A stretch of 64,000 nucleotides of DNA from JBFXCS01 sp050181915 (GCA_050181915.1 JBFXCS010000001.1:1364001-1428000), one strand, 5' to 3'; counted from the stretch's first letter, positions 21,654-30,260 are shown. Translations and numbers: made by a program. Notes: generated by a model not told the origin, from the letters alone.

Positions 21654-22732
21654 GCTCCGCTCCCGTCGGTCTGGTCCTCCAGGCGCTGCCGCCTCTCCTC
21701 GGCGGCGAGGGCCTCGGTGAAGCCGGCGAGCCCGCCGACCAGCACCTGCTCCCTCAGGGGGATCGTGACGCCGACGCGGTGATCTGTCACGCGGTTCTGG
21801 GGGTAGTTGTAGGTGCGGACCTTCTCGGAGCGGTCGCCGGACCCCAGCTGGGATCGCCGCGCGGCCGACAGCTCGGCGTCCTGCTCGGCCTGGAGCCGCT
21901 CGTACAGCCGGGCCCGCAGCACCCGCATGGCGCGCTCGTAGTTCTGCAGCTGGCTCTTCTCGTCCTGCATCGACACGACGATGCCGGTGGGCAGGTGGGT
22001 GAGGCGCACCGCCGAGTCGGTGGTGTTGACGCTCTGGCCGCCGGGGCCGCTCGAGCGGTACACGTCGCGCTTTACGTCGTTGGGGTCGATCTTGACGTCG
22101 ACGTCCTCGACCTCGGGCAGCACGGCCACCGTGGCCGTCGAGGTGTGGATGCGCCCCTGGCTCTCGGTCGCCGGGATGCGCTGCACCCGGTGGACGCCCG
22201 CCTCGTGCTTGAACACGGCGTACGCCCCCCGCCCCTTGACCGACAGCGTCACCTCGCGCAGGCCCCCGGCGTCGGCCTCGCTGGCCGACATCAGCTCGCT
22301 CTTCAGGCCGCGCGACTCGGCGTAGCGGGTGTACACGTCGAGCAGGTCGCGCGCGAACAGGGCCGCCTCCTCGCCGCCGGCGCCGGCCCGGATCTCGACG
22401 ATCGTGTTGCGGTCGTCGTTCGGGTCGGGCTCGATCATGGCCTCGCGGATGCACGGGCCCAGGTCCTCGATCTCGCCGCGGGCGTCGTCGAGCAGCTCGC
22501 GCAGGTCCGGGTCGTCGCCCTCGGCCAGGAGGGCCTCGGCCTCCGCCGCGCGCCCGGCCGCGTCGCGCCAGCGCTCGGCCAGGTCGAAGGCCCGGGCGAG
22601 GTCCGCCCAGCGCTTGTTGACCGACGCGAAGCGGCCGCGGTCCGAGGGGAGGTCGGGGTCCGCGAGCGCCTCAGCCAGCTCGTCGCGCGTCCGGAGGATC
22701 TGGTCGACCAGGCCGCGCGCGTCAGTGCTCAT
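21650..22732 (-). CDS. prfA: Peptide chain release factor 1
   Basis: Recognises UAA and UAG in the ribosomal A site and triggers peptide release. The 360-residue protein has the tripeptide anticodon PAT (187-189, in [15 protein letters not shown]), which identifies RF1 rather than RF2, and the catalytic GGQ (231-233). Start ATG at 22732 lies 43 bp after rpmE. It is followed by overlapping genes including prmC, which modifies its GGQ. Confidence 0.97.
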   Translation of the reverse strand: MSTDARGLVDQILRTRDELAEALADPDLPSDRGRFASVNKRWADLARAFDLAERWRDAAGRAAEAEALLAEGDDPDLRELLDDARGEIEDLGPCIREAMIEPDPNDDRNTIVEIRAGAGGEEAALFARDLLDVYTRYAESRGLKSELMSASEADAGGLREVTLSVKGRGAYAVFKHEAGVHRVQRIPATESQGRIHTSTATVAVLPEVEDVDVKIDPNDVKRDVYRSSGPGGQSVNTTDSAVRLTHLPTGIVVSMQDEKSQLQNYERAMRVLRARLYERLQAEQDAELSAARRSQLGSGDRSEKVRTYNYPQNRVTDHRVGVTIPLREQVLVGGLAGFTEALAAEERRQRLEDQTDGSGA

Positions 22733-22775
22733 CGCCGTTCCCGACCCGGGCGCCGGGGGCCCCGAGCCCGGGCTC

Positions 22776-22991
22776 TCAGGTGTTGGCGGTCTGGCGCCGC
22801 GCCAGCTTGCGCTGGAAGCGCTCGACCCGACCGCCCGAGTCCACCAGCTTCTGCTTGCCCGTGTAGAACGGGTGGCAGTTGCTGCAGATCTCGACTCTGA
22901 TCTCCGGCTTGGTGGAGCGCGTCTCGAACTCGTTGCCGCATGAGCAGCGGACGTGCGCGACGACGTACTCGGGGTGGATGTCCGCCTTCAT
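22776..22991 (-). CDS. rpmE: Ribosomal protein bL31, zinc-ribbon form
   Basis: A 71-residue large-subunit protein. Cysteines in CSCG (about 16-18) and [13 protein letters not shown] (36-39) form the zinc ribbon of the C+ type, so this is the zinc-replete paralogue. ATG at 22991 is chosen because GAGG lies 6 nt upstream. It heads the rpmE-prfA-prmC cluster. Confidence 0.96.
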   Translation of the reverse strand: MKADIHPEYVVAHVRCSCGNEFETRSTKPEIRVEICSNCHPFYTGKQKLVDSGGRVERFQRKLARRQTANT

Positions 22992-23068
22992 GGCCAACCT
23001 CGCATGTCTCGTCGGCCACCGGGAAGGCAGCCCGTCAATGTCTCGATTCTAGAGGACCGCACAAGCGC

Positions 23069-23101
23069 CGCCGGCCGGGACGCGTGACGACCCGGCCGGC
23101 G
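23069..23101 (-). terminator. Hairpin terminator of the etfB-etfA operon
   Basis: Perfect 11-bp arms (23069-23079 and 23091-23101) with an 11-nt loop lie 53 bp after the etfA stop and 78 bp before rpmE in the same direction. No T run is present. Confidence 0.5.
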
Positions 23102-23153
23102 ACTGTGCCACGGGGCGCGCGGGACCGTGACGGCCGCCGCGCGGATGGGGGGG

Positions 23154-24113
23154 CTAGCCCTTGCGCTCCTTCACCAGCGCGGTGAGCTTGGGGACGATGT
23201 CGTGGAGGTCGCCCACCACGCCGAGGTCGCTGAACTCGAAGATCGGCGCGTTCGCGTCCTTGTTGACCGAGATGATGACCTGCGAGGTCTGCATCCCGAC
23301 CTTGTGCTGGATCGCGCCCGAGACGCCGAGGCCGAGGTAGACCTTCGGCGACACGACCTTGCCGGTCTGGCCGATCTGGGTGGGGTACGGGTACCAGCCC
23401 GAGTCCACCACCGCGCGGGTGGAGGCGACGGCGCCGCCGAGGGCGGCGGCCAGCTCCTCCAGGATCCCGAAGGCCTCCGGCGCGCCGAGGCCGCGGCCGC
23501 CGGTGACCAGGATGTCCGCCTCCTCGATCGAGGGACCGGACGACTCCTCCTGCGTGTGCTCCACCAGGGCCGCCTTCGAGGAGAAGTCCTCGATCGACGC
23601 CGAGATGTTCTCGACCGCGCCCGCGGCGCCCTTCTCGGTCGCCTCGAACGAGCCCGCCCGCACCAGGCCGAGCTTCGGCGAGGCGGTCCAGCCGACGTCG
23701 GCGAGCACCGTGTCGCCCAGCGCCGAGCGCTTGCCCACCAGCTCTCCGCCCTCCAGGACCAGGTCGCCCAGGTCCCAGTTGAGCCCGGCGTCGAGGCGGG
23801 CCGAGAGGCCCCCGGCCACGTCGGTGGCGAGCACCGAGGCGGCGAACAGGACGGTCTCGATGCCCTTGTCCTTGACCAGCGCGCCGATGACGTCGACGCG
23901 CGGCTGCGGCAGCGGCGCCTCCAGCGATGCGTCGTCGGCGACGTACACCGTGGCGGCGCCGTACCTGCCGGCCTCGACGGCCAGGCCCGCGACGCCCGAG
24001 CCCACCAGCACGGCGGCCGTGGACGGGTCGAGCTCGGCGGCCTTCGACAGCACGCCCAGCGAGCCCTTCGTGATCGACGACCCGTGGTGCTCCAGGAAGA
24101 CGAGGGTGCTCAT
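23154..24113 (-). CDS. etfA: Electron transfer flavoprotein subunit alpha
   Basis: The FAD-binding subunit of ETF, which takes electrons from acyl-CoA dehydrogenases to the quinone pool. It has 319 residues. The C-terminal FAD domain shows VTGGRGLGAPEAF (about 195-207), SGWYPYPTQIGQTGKVVSPKVYLGLGVSGAIQH and NKDANAPIFEFSDLGVVGD, all diagnostic. ATG start overlaps the etfB stop (ATGA). The enoyl-CoA hydratase gene upstream supports a role in beta-oxidation. Confidence 0.96.
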   Translation of the reverse strand: MSTLVFLEHHGSSITKGSLGVLSKAAELDPSTAAVLVGSGVAGLAVEAGRYGAATVYVADDASLEAPLPQPRVDVIGALVKDKGIETVLFAASVLATDVAGGLSARLDAGLNWDLGDLVLEGGELVGKRSALGDTVLADVGWTASPKLGLVRAGSFEATEKGAAGAVENISASIEDFSSKAALVEHTQEESSGPSIEEADILVTGGRGLGAPEAFGILEELAAALGGAVASTRAVVDSGWYPYPTQIGQTGKVVSPKVYLGLGVSGAIQHKVGMQTSQVIISVNKDANAPIFEFSDLGVVGDLHDIVPKLTALVKERKG

Positions 24114-24889
24114 ACCAGCTTCCTTTCCACGAGGAAGTCGAGGATCTTCTGCGCGCCGGAGCCGTCGTCCTCGATCTTGATCGTCTCGCCGCGCGAGGGC
24201 GGCGGGCTGAGGGCGATGACCTTGGTGCGCGAGCCGGACTCACCGGCGTCGCCCGCGTCGACGCCGACATCGGCCAGCGACTTCGTCTCCTGCGGCTTCT
24301 TCTTCGCGCCCATGATGCCCTTGAGCGACGCGAACCGCGGCTCGTTGAGCGAGTCGGCGACCGCGAGCACCGCCGGCAGCGGCGCCGTGATGGTGTCGTA
24401 GCCGAACTCGGTCTGCCGCTTGGCCTTCGCCGTGCCGCCGCCGACCTCCAGCTCGGAGATCTGGGAGATCACGGGCAGGCGCAGGCGGTCGGCGACCGAG
24501 GCCCACAGCACCGCGCCGTCGCCGTCGGACGCCTGCTGGCCGAACAGGACCAGGTCGGGCCCCTCCGCGGACAGCGCCGCGGCCAGCACCCTGCTCGTGG
24601 CCACCAGGTCGGACCCGGCGGCCGCCTCGTCGGACACGAGCACCGCGCGGTCCGCCCCCATGGCGAGCCCCTTGCGCAGCGACTCCAGCGCCCGGCTGCC
24701 GCCGAGCGACACGAGGACCACCTCGCCCTCGCCCGCCGCGTCGCGGATCCGGATCGCCTCCTCGACCGCGTTCAGGTCGAACGCGTTCAGCGATCTGTCC
24801 CCGGAGCGATCCATCCTGAGCGTGCCGGGATCGATCCGCCGGCTCGGACCGGCATCCGGCACCTCCTTCACGCAGACCGCGATCTTCAT
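24110..24889 (-). CDS. etfB: Electron transfer flavoprotein subunit beta
   Basis: The AMP-binding partner of EtfA, 259 residues. It starts MKIAVCVKEVPDA and contains the ETF-beta signature region LPAVLAVADSLNEPRFASLKGIMGAKKKP (about 172-200). AGGGGG lies before the ATG at 24889, in a 117-bp spacer from the enoyl-CoA hydratase gene. That spacer includes a GTGTGCG/CGCACAC inverted repeat but no strong promoter. Translationally coupled to etfA. Confidence 0.95.
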   Translation of the reverse strand: MKIAVCVKEVPDAGPSRRIDPGTLRMDRSGDRSLNAFDLNAVEEAIRIRDAAGEGEVVLVSLGGSRALESLRKGLAMGADRAVLVSDEAAAGSDLVATSRVLAAALSAEGPDLVLFGQQASDGDGAVLWASVADRLRLPVISQISELEVGGGTAKAKRQTEFGYDTITAPLPAVLAVADSLNEPRFASLKGIMGAKKKPQETKSLADVGVDAGDAGESGSRTKVIALSPPPSRGETIKIEDDGSGAQKILDFLVERKLV

Positions 24890-25006
24890 CAGGCCCCCTG
24901 CTGTGTGCGTCAGGTGAGTGGGACGCGCCGGGCACGCGATCGGGCGCACACGGCGGCGTCGTCACGAACCCTACCTATCGGTGCCCCGCACCAGTGCTGC
25001 GCGCAC

Positions 25007-25780
25007 CTATCGGCCCACGAAGCGCGGCGGCCTCTTCTCGAAGAAGGCGGCCATCCCCTCGCGCTGGTCCTCGGTGGCGAAGGCCAGCGAGAACACGTCG
25101 AGCTCGCGCGCCAGGTGGCCGCGCAGGTCGCCGTCGAGGGCGAGGTTGATCATCTCCTTGGCGGAGGCGATGGCCCAGGCCGGCTTGGTGGCGATCTCCG
25201 CGCCGAGCGCGATGGCCCGCTCCAGCAGCTCCCCGTGGGGATACACGTGGTTGACCAGGCCGGCGCGCAGAGCCTCCTGGGCGTCCACCTGGCGCCCGGT
25301 GAAGATGATGTCCTTCGCGAAGCCGGGCGAGGTGGTGCGCGCCAGGCGCTGGGTGCCCCCCCAGCCGGGGACGATGCCGATGTTCACCTCCGGCAGGCCG
25401 AAGCTCGCCCGCTCCGACGCCAGGCGGATGTCGCAGGCCAGCGCCAGCTCGCAGCCGCCGCCGAGGGCGTAGCCGTTGACGGCGGCGATGACCGGCTTGG
25501 GCAGCGCGTCGAGGCGACCGGTGACGGCGTGCCCGCGCCCGGCGTAGGCCCGCGCCTCGAGCGGCGTCGCCGTCTGCATGTGGCGGATGTCGGCGCCGGC
25601 CGTGAACGCCCGGTCCCCCGCCCCGGTGAGCACCACGGCCCGGAGCTCGGAGTCGCGCTCGATCGCGTCGAGGTGCGCGTCGAGCGTGTCGAGCATCTCC
25701 ACCGACATGGCGTTGAGGGCCTCGGGGCGGTTGAGGGTGAGGATGGCGACGCCGTCACGGCGCTCGAAGTCGACGGACAC
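25007..25780 (-). CDS. Enoyl-CoA hydratase/isomerase
   Basis: A 257-residue crotonase-fold enzyme that hydrates trans-2-enoyl-CoA. The oxyanion-hole segment (AFTAGADIRHM) and both catalytic glutamates, in GGGCELALACDIR and FGLPEVNIGIVPGWGGTQRL, are conserved, so true hydratase activity is likely. GGAGGT precedes the GTG start at 25780. It lies upstream of etfBA in the same direction, consistent with fatty-acid or branched-chain acyl-CoA degradation. Confidence 0.92.
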   Translation of the reverse strand: MSVDFERRDGVAILTLNRPEALNAMSVEMLDTLDAHLDAIERDSELRAVVLTGAGDRAFTAGADIRHMQTATPLEARAYAGRGHAVTGRLDALPKPVIAAVNGYALGGGCELALACDIRLASERASFGLPEVNIGIVPGWGGTQRLARTTSPGFAKDIIFTGRQVDAQEALRAGLVNHVYPHGELLERAIALGAEIATKPAWAIASAKEMINLALDGDLRGHLARELDVFSLAFATEDQREGMAAFFEKRPPRFVGR

Positions 25781-25860
25781 GGGGACCTCCGGTCACTGCG
25801 GTTGCGTGGTGCCTTCTACCACCCGGCCGGCGGCCCGACCCCGTCCGGCTCCCCGCTCTC

Positions 25861-26016
25861 GATGCCCCGGAACCGGCTTCAGAGGACGATCCGGGCCTAC
25901 TCGGCGAAGGTCGGCCTGCCGGTCGACGCGATCCACGAGATCCACGTGGACCTCCTGCCCGAGGACGGATGGCCCGCGTCGGCGGCACCCCCGTCAGGCG
26001 GGCGCGGGACGGGTGA
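25861..26016 (+). pseudogene. Short coding-like ORF, apparently frameshifted
   Basis: From the ATG at 25861, 34 of the first 35 codons end in G or C, the codon use of real genes here, encoding PRNRLQRTIRAYSAKVGLP and then VDAIHEIHVDLLPEDG. Near 25967 this signal moves to the +1 frame, which continues ARVGGTPVRRARDG to a TGA at 26014-26016. One missing G in TGGCCC would explain it and give a roughly 51-residue protein. I do not recognise it, and no ribosome-binding site is seen. It may be a remnant of a longer gene, or chance codon bias. Confidence 0.35.
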
Positions 26017-26433
26017 TCTCGATGCCGTGCTCCCCCGCCAGGCCGACGATCGCCGCCGGGGTGACCTCGCCGGGGTCGAGCGCGGCGGTGGCGCGGGCGA
26101 AGCCCTCCATGCCGCCGGGCGGGGTGAGCACGACGAACGCGCGCGCCTCGTCCGCGGTCTCGTTGCGGATCGTGTGCTCGCGGCCGGCGGGCACCACCAC
26201 CACGTCGCCCGGCCCGGCAACGATCCGCCGGGGCTCTCCCCGTCGGCCGCCACGTACACGGTCATCTCCCCGCTCTCCACCCGCACCAGCTCGGCGGGCG
26301 CGTGGCGGTGCAGCATGGGCGGGCCGCCGCCCGCGGGCATCCGCACCTCGTACGCCAGCAGGGCGCCCGCGCTGTCGGCGCCGGTCGCGTGGAGGGTCAT
26401 CTCGTCGCCCCCGACCCGCAGTCGCTCGCTCAC
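25994..26433 (-). pseudogene. Single-domain cupin, broken by a frameshift
   Basis: The N-terminal part (from GTG 26433, preceded by GGAGGAG) holds cupin motif 1: PMLHRHAPAELVRVESGEMTVYV. The C-terminal part, in a different frame, holds motif 2: GDVVVVPAGREHTIRN, and ends ...GIEITRPAPA at 25994. The join lies near 26236-26242 in a GAGAG/CCCC stretch; removing two bases or adding one restores one protein of about 146 residues. Both halves keep good codon use, so either the inactivation is very recent or there is a sequence error. It is divergent from, and probably controlled by, the adjacent MarR protein. Confidence 0.75.
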
Positions 26434-26459
26434 CTCGGTCTCCTCCCGCTCGCCAAATC

Positions 26460-26474
26460 GACAGGAAGCCTGTC
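26460..26474. promoter_or_regulatory. MarR operator, site 1
   Basis: GACAGG-AAG-CCTGTC is a perfect 6-bp inverted repeat with a 3-nt spacer, just downstream of the expected transcription start of the cupin gene. It matches site 2 as G(A/T)CAGG-N3-CCTG(A/T)C. The two sites are 33 bp apart, three helical turns. Confidence 0.7.
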
Positions 26475-26486
26475 TTTATCGAGTCG

Positions 26487-26516
26487 AGTATAGTCAGGCT
26501 ACCTGACGAATGTCGA
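26487..26516 (-). promoter_or_regulatory. Promoter of the cupin gene
   Basis: On the minus strand TCGACA (26516-26511), 18 bp and TATACT (26492-26487) form a good promoter. Operator site 2 fills the spacer, so a bound repressor would block polymerase. Confidence 0.55.
26493..26507. promoter_or_regulatory. MarR operator, site 2
   Basis: GTCAGG-CTA-CCTGAC is a perfect inverted repeat matching site 1. It lies between the -35 and -10 boxes of the minus-strand promoter and ends 2 bp before the marR start codon, so it could also give autorepression. Confidence 0.7.
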
Positions 26517-26980
26517 GCCGCCTGCCCCTCACCGACGCGCGCACGCGCCCCGAGAACCTCGCGATCCTGCTGCGCGAGCCCTTCCGGCTGGGCAGCGAGC
26601 GCCTGCACCGCCGCTTCGCCGAGCGCGGCCATCCCGAGGTGCGTCCGCCCCACGGCAACGTGCTGCAGTTCCTCGACGACGGCGGCACTCGCGTCGGCGT
26701 GCTGGCCGAGCGGGCCCAGATCACCAAGCAGTCGATGGCCGAGCTGGTCGCCCACCTCGAGCGCCACGGCTACGTCGAGCGGGTGCCCGACCCCACCGAC
26801 CGCCGCGCGCGCCTGGTGCGCGCCACCGCGCGAGCGGCCGAGGTGTACGCCATCGCGCGAGAGGTGGTCGCCGAGCTCGAGGCCGAGTGGACGGCCCTGC
26901 TGGGCGAGGCGAAGATGCGGCGCCTGCGCCGGCTGCTGGAGGAGCTGAACGCCGGACTGCGGAGGCCCGGCGGGGCGTAG
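26510..26980 (+). CDS. MarR-family transcriptional regulator
   Basis: A 156-residue winged-helix dimer-forming regulator. The recognition helix region is TRVGVLAERAQITKQSMAELVAHLERHGYVERVPDP, followed by the wing TDRRARLVRATARA. It probably senses a small phenolic or toxic ligand and represses the divergent cupin gene and the downstream MFS exporter, as marR-exporter pairs commonly do. ATG at 26510 has no ribosome-binding site; TATAGT (26489-26494) is a plausible -10 box with a very short leader. Confidence 0.92.
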   Translation: MSSRLPLTDARTRPENLAILLREPFRLGSERLHRRFAERGHPEVRPPHGNVLQFLDDGGTRVGVLAERAQITKQSMAELVAHLERHGYVERVPDPTDRRARLVRATARAAEVYAIAREVVAELEAEWTALLGEAKMRRLRRLLEELNAGLRRPGGA

Positions 26981-26983
26981 CCT
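26978..26983 (+). promoter_or_regulatory. Leaderless -10 box of the MFS gene, overlapping the marR stop codon
   Basis: TAGCCT includes the marR TAG stop and ends 8 nt before the GTG at 26992. The MFS gene may thus be read both with marR and from its own start. Confidence 0.4.
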
Positions 26984-26991
26984 GGGTCGTC

Positions 26992-28293
26992 GTGCCCAGG
27001 CTGCTGCGGAACCTCACGCCCGACCTCCGCCCGCTGCGGACGTCCCGCGACTTCCGCCTGCTGGAGCTGGGGCAGCTGGTGACGGGCCTCGGCAGCCAGG
27101 CCGCGCTCGTGGCGCTGCCGTTCCAGGTCTACATCCTCACCGGGTCGGCCTTCCTCACCGGGATGATCGGGCTCGCCGAGCTGGGCCCGCTGGTCGCCAC
27201 GTCGCTGGTGGCGGGCGCCCTGGCCGACCGCCACGACCGCCGCCGCCTGCTGATGGCGTGCCAGGCCGCCCTGGTGGCCTGCGCCGCCGCCCTCACCGCA
27301 GCGGCGATCCACGGCGACCCGCCCCTGTGGACGCTGTTCGCGCTGGCCGGCGCCACGGCGGCGGCCTCGGCGCTCGAGCGGGTGTGCCGCGGCGCGATCG
27401 TCCCCAACACCGTGGACCGGTCGCTGCTGCCGGCGGCCCTGTCGCTGTCGTTCGGCCTCGCCCAGCTCACGATGGTCGTGGGCCCCGCGGTGGGCGGCGT
27501 GCTCATCGCCGCCTTCGGCGTCGAGATCGCCTACGCCCTCGACGCGGTGAGCTGCCTGGGGATGCTGGTCGCCGCGTGGGCGATGTCGCCCCAGCCCCCG
27601 ATCGGCGTGCGGGAGCGCGAGCCGGTGCTGCGCTCGATCGGCAACGGCCTGCGCTTCGCCCGGCGCTCCGACGCCCTGATCGGCAGCTTCGTGATCGATC
27701 TCGCCGCGATGGGCTTCGGCATGCCGCGCGCCCTGTTCCCCGTCCTCGCGGTGAGCGTCTTCCACGCCGGGGCGAGCGGCGCGGGGATCCTGCTCGCCTC
27801 GGTGTCGGCCGGGGCCACCGTCGCGGCGCTCACCACCGGCTGGCTGGGCGGCGCCCGGTGGCTGGGCCGCATCGTCCTGGTCGCCGTGGGGGTGTGGGGC
27901 GTCGCCATCGCCGCCGCCGGCCTCATGACCACCCTCTGGCCGGCGGCGCTGCTGTTCGCCGTCGCCGGGGCGGCCGACAGCGTCAGCGCCGTGTGCCGCA
28001 CCACCATCACTCAGTCGCTCACGCCCGACCGCATGCGGGGCCGCATGTCGTCGCTGTTCAGCCTCGTGGTGACCAGCGGCCCGCGGCTGGGCGACGTCGA
28101 GTCGGGGTCGATGGCGGCCCTCACCACGCCGCGGCTGTCGGTGATCACCGGCGGGCTCGCCTGCGTCGCCGCGGTCGTCGTCCTCGCCGTGGCCCTCCCG
28201 GGCCTGATGGCCTACGACGCCGCCGCCGTCCCGGTGCTCGACGACCCGTCGTCCGACGCCCCGCCGCCGGCGACGGCGCCCGCCGAGGCCTGA
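26992..28293 (+). CDS. MFS transporter
   Basis: A 433-residue inner-membrane protein with about twelve helices of the MFS_3/enterobactin-exporter type. The opening RTSRDFRLLELGQLVTGLGSQAALVALPFQVYILTGS and the loop 2-3 motif GALADRHDRRRLLM are characteristic. A proline/aspartate-rich tail ends the protein. The link to marR suggests drug or metabolite export. It ends 3 bp from the convergent B12-binding gene. Confidence 0.88.
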   Translation: MPRLLRNLTPDLRPLRTSRDFRLLELGQLVTGLGSQAALVALPFQVYILTGSAFLTGMIGLAELGPLVATSLVAGALADRHDRRRLLMACQAALVACAAALTAAAIHGDPPLWTLFALAGATAAASALERVCRGAIVPNTVDRSLLPAALSLSFGLAQLTMVVGPAVGGVLIAAFGVEIAYALDAVSCLGMLVAAWAMSPQPPIGVREREPVLRSIGNGLRFARRSDALIGSFVIDLAAMGFGMPRALFPVLAVSVFHAGASGAGILLASVSAGATVAALTTGWLGGARWLGRIVLVAVGVWGVAIAAAGLMTTLWPAALLFAVAGAADSVSAVCRTTITQSLTPDRMRGRMSSLFSLVVTSGPRLGDVESGSMAALTTPRLSVITGGLACVAAVVVLAVALPGLMAYDAAAVPVLDDPSSDAPPPATAPAEA

Positions 28294-28296
28294 GCG

Positions 28297-28701
28297 CTAA
28301 GCGGCTCGACTGCCGACGGCGCGGCGGATCGCCTCGGCCATCCCGTCGATCGGCGCGCCCGGCGTGAAGACCTCGGCCACGCCGCGCCGCCGCAGCTCGT
28401 CCGCGTCGTCGCGCGGGATGGTGCCGCCCACGATCACCGCCACGTCCGCGGCGCCCTCGGCGCGCAGCAGGTCGATGACCCGCGGCACGAGGGTGAGGTG
28501 GGCGCCCGACAGGATCGACAGGCCCACCGCGTCGGCGTCCTCCTGCACCACGGTGGCGGCGATCTGCTCCGGCGTCTGGTGCAAGCCGGTGTAGATCACC
28601 TCCATCCCGGCGTCGCGCAGGCCGCGGGCGACGACCTTCGCGCCCCGGTCGTGGCCGTCGAGCCCCGCCTTGGCGATCACGATGCGGATGGGCCGTTCCA
28701 C
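28297..28701 (-). CDS. Cobalamin-binding subunit of an acyl-CoA mutase (methylmalonyl-CoA mutase C-terminal type)
   Basis: A stand-alone 134-residue B12-binding Rossmann domain. The DxHxxG motif that supplies the lower axial histidine is in KAGLDGHDRGAKVVAR (Asp15-x-His17), followed by GLHQTPEQIAATVVQEDADAVGLSILSGAH and VIVGGTIPRDD. Such separate small subunits pair with a large catalytic subunit (methylmalonyl-, ethylmalonyl- or isobutyryl-CoA mutase), which is not in this window. The chaperone gene meaB lies 4.6 kb away. A palindromic operator lies just upstream. Confidence 0.9.
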   Translation of the reverse strand: MERPIRIVIAKAGLDGHDRGAKVVARGLRDAGMEVIYTGLHQTPEQIAATVVQEDADAVGLSILSGAHLTLVPRVIDLLRAEGAADVAVIVGGTIPRDDADELRRRGVAEVFTPGAPIDGMAEAIRRAVGSRAA

Positions 28702-28714
28702 GGGTGGCCTCCCG

Positions 28715-28736
28715 GATGTTCGGATATCCGATCATC
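28715..28736. promoter_or_regulatory. 22-bp palindromic operator in the mutase-subunit/pepA spacer
   Basis: The core TCGGATATCCGA (28720-28731) is a perfect palindrome and the outer GATG/CATC arms also pair; 20 of 22 positions are symmetric. It is 14 bp before the ATG of the B12-binding gene and 31 bp before a TATCCT box (28767-28772) for pepA, so it could control either gene. Confidence 0.55.
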
Positions 28737-28799
28737 TCACACCGGGGCGCGCGGCCGACCGGTCCCTATCCTTGACCCGTTCCCGAGACAGGAGTCGCG

Positions 28800-30260
28800 A
28801 TGACCACCCTGCGCACGTCCGCGGACCCCGTGGCCGCAAAGGCCGACCTCGTCGTCGTGACCGTCCCGGCCTCCCCGGGGCGCCTGACCGGACCGGCCGC
28901 CGCGCTCGACGCCGCCCTGGGCGGGGCCGTCGCCGCCGCCGTCGCGGACGGCGTCATCGACGGCGCGGCGGGCTCGTCGCTGCTGCTGCACGGCGGCGAC
29001 GCCATCGCCGCCACGCGGGCGGGGGTGGTGGGCACGGGCGACGGCGCGCCGCACGAGTGGGAGCAGGCGGGCCGCGCCGCGGCCGGGCTCGCCGACACGG
29101 CGAAGGCCACCTCGCTGGCGCTGGTCCCGGCCGAGGACGCCGACGCCCTGCGCGTGCGGGCCCTGGTGGAGGGCGTGGGCATCGCCGGCCGCCGCTTCAC
29201 GCGCTTCAAGACGGGCGAGGCCGCGACGCCCGGCGGCCTGAAGCGCCTGGCGGTGCACTCGGCCGCCGCGACCCGGGCCGACCTGGCCCGCGCCGACCGC
29301 GTCGTGCGGGCGGTGAACGGCGCCCGCGACCTGGCGGACACCCCGGCGAACCACCTCACCCCCTCCGATCTGGCGACGTACGCCCGCGAGCTGGCCTCGG
29401 CCACGCCGGGCCTGTCGGCCACGGTGCTGGGCCGCCGGAAGCTGGAGGAGCTGGGAGCGGGCGGTCTGCTGGGCGTCGCGCGCGGCTCCGCCGAGGCCCC
29501 CAAGATGATCGTGCTGCGCTACAGGCCGAAGGCCGTCGCCCGCCCGGGCGAGGTGCTCGGGCTGGTGGGCAAGGCGGTGACCTTCGACACCGGCGGGATC
29601 TCCATCAAGCCCTCCGGCGGCATGGAGGAGATGAAGCTCGACATGGGCGGCGGCGCCGCGGTGCTCGAAGCGACCGGGCTGATCGCCGCGCTGGGCCTGC
29701 CGGTGGAGGTGCTCACCGTCATCCCGGCCACCGAGAACATGCCCGGCGGCACGGCGCTGAAGCCGGGCGACGTGATCACCGCCATGAACGGCACCACCAT
29801 CGAGGTACTGAACACCGACGCCGAGGGCCGGCTCATCCTGGCCGACGGGCTGGCCTACGCGGTGCGCGAGGGCGCCACCCGCCTCATCGACATGGCCACC
29901 CTCACCGGCGCGATCGTCGTGGCCCTGGGCGAGGTGTACGCCGGCCTCTTCGGCTCGGACGACGACTGGACGGCCCTGGTGCGCGACGCGGGCGAGCGGT
30001 CCGGCGACCTGGCGTGGCCGATGCCGCTGCACGACCGCTACCGGAAGCTGCTCGACAGCTCGGTCGCCGACATCGCGAACATCTCCAACAAGCGCCAGGC
30101 GGGGGCCGTGCTCGCCGCGATGTTCCTGAAGGAGTTCACCGCGGAGGTGCCGTGGTGCCACGTCGACATCGCCGCCACCGGCATGGTGGACGGCGCCGGA
30201 ACCGGCTTCGGGGTGCGCCTGGCGCTGGCCGTCGCCGACCGGCTGGCCGAGCCGGCGTGA
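28800..30260 (+). CDS. pepA: Leucyl aminopeptidase (M17)
   Basis: A cytosolic dizinc or dimanganese aminopeptidase, 486 residues. The C-terminal catalytic domain carries VGKAVTFDTGGISIKPSGGMEEMKLDMGGGAAV (metal-binding Lys and Asp) and the signature NTDAEGRLILADGL. The N-terminal 170 residues are the less conserved M17 regulatory domain. CAGGAG lies 7 nt before the ATG at 28800, with TATCCT at 28767-28772 as likely -10. Followed after 7 bp by a small membrane protein gene. Confidence 0.95.
   Translation: MTTLRTSADPVAAKADLVVVTVPASPGRLTGPAAALDAALGGAVAAAVADGVIDGAAGSSLLLHGGDAIAATRAGVVGTGDGAPHEWEQAGRAAAGLADTAKATSLALVPAEDADALRVRALVEGVGIAGRRFTRFKTGEAATPGGLKRLAVHSAAATRADLARADRVVRAVNGARDLADTPANHLTPSDLATYARELASATPGLSATVLGRRKLEELGAGGLLGVARGSAEAPKMIVLRYRPKAVARPGEVLGLVGKAVTFDTGGISIKPSGGMEEMKLDMGGGAAVLEATGLIAALGLPVEVLTVIPATENMPGGTALKPGDVITAMNGTTIEVLNTDAEGRLILADGLAYAVREGATRLIDMATLTGAIVVALGEVYAGLFGSDDDWTALVRDAGERSGDLAWPMPLHDRYRKLLDSSVADIANISNKRQAGAVLAAMFLKEFTAEVPWCHVDIAATGMVDGAGTGFGVRLALAVADRLAEPA

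Noticed and set aside
25994..26433. Programmed frameshifting to explain the split cupin
   Set aside because: No slippery heptamer or downstream structure of the usual kind is seen, and single-domain cupins are not known to use it; mutation or sequence error is simpler.
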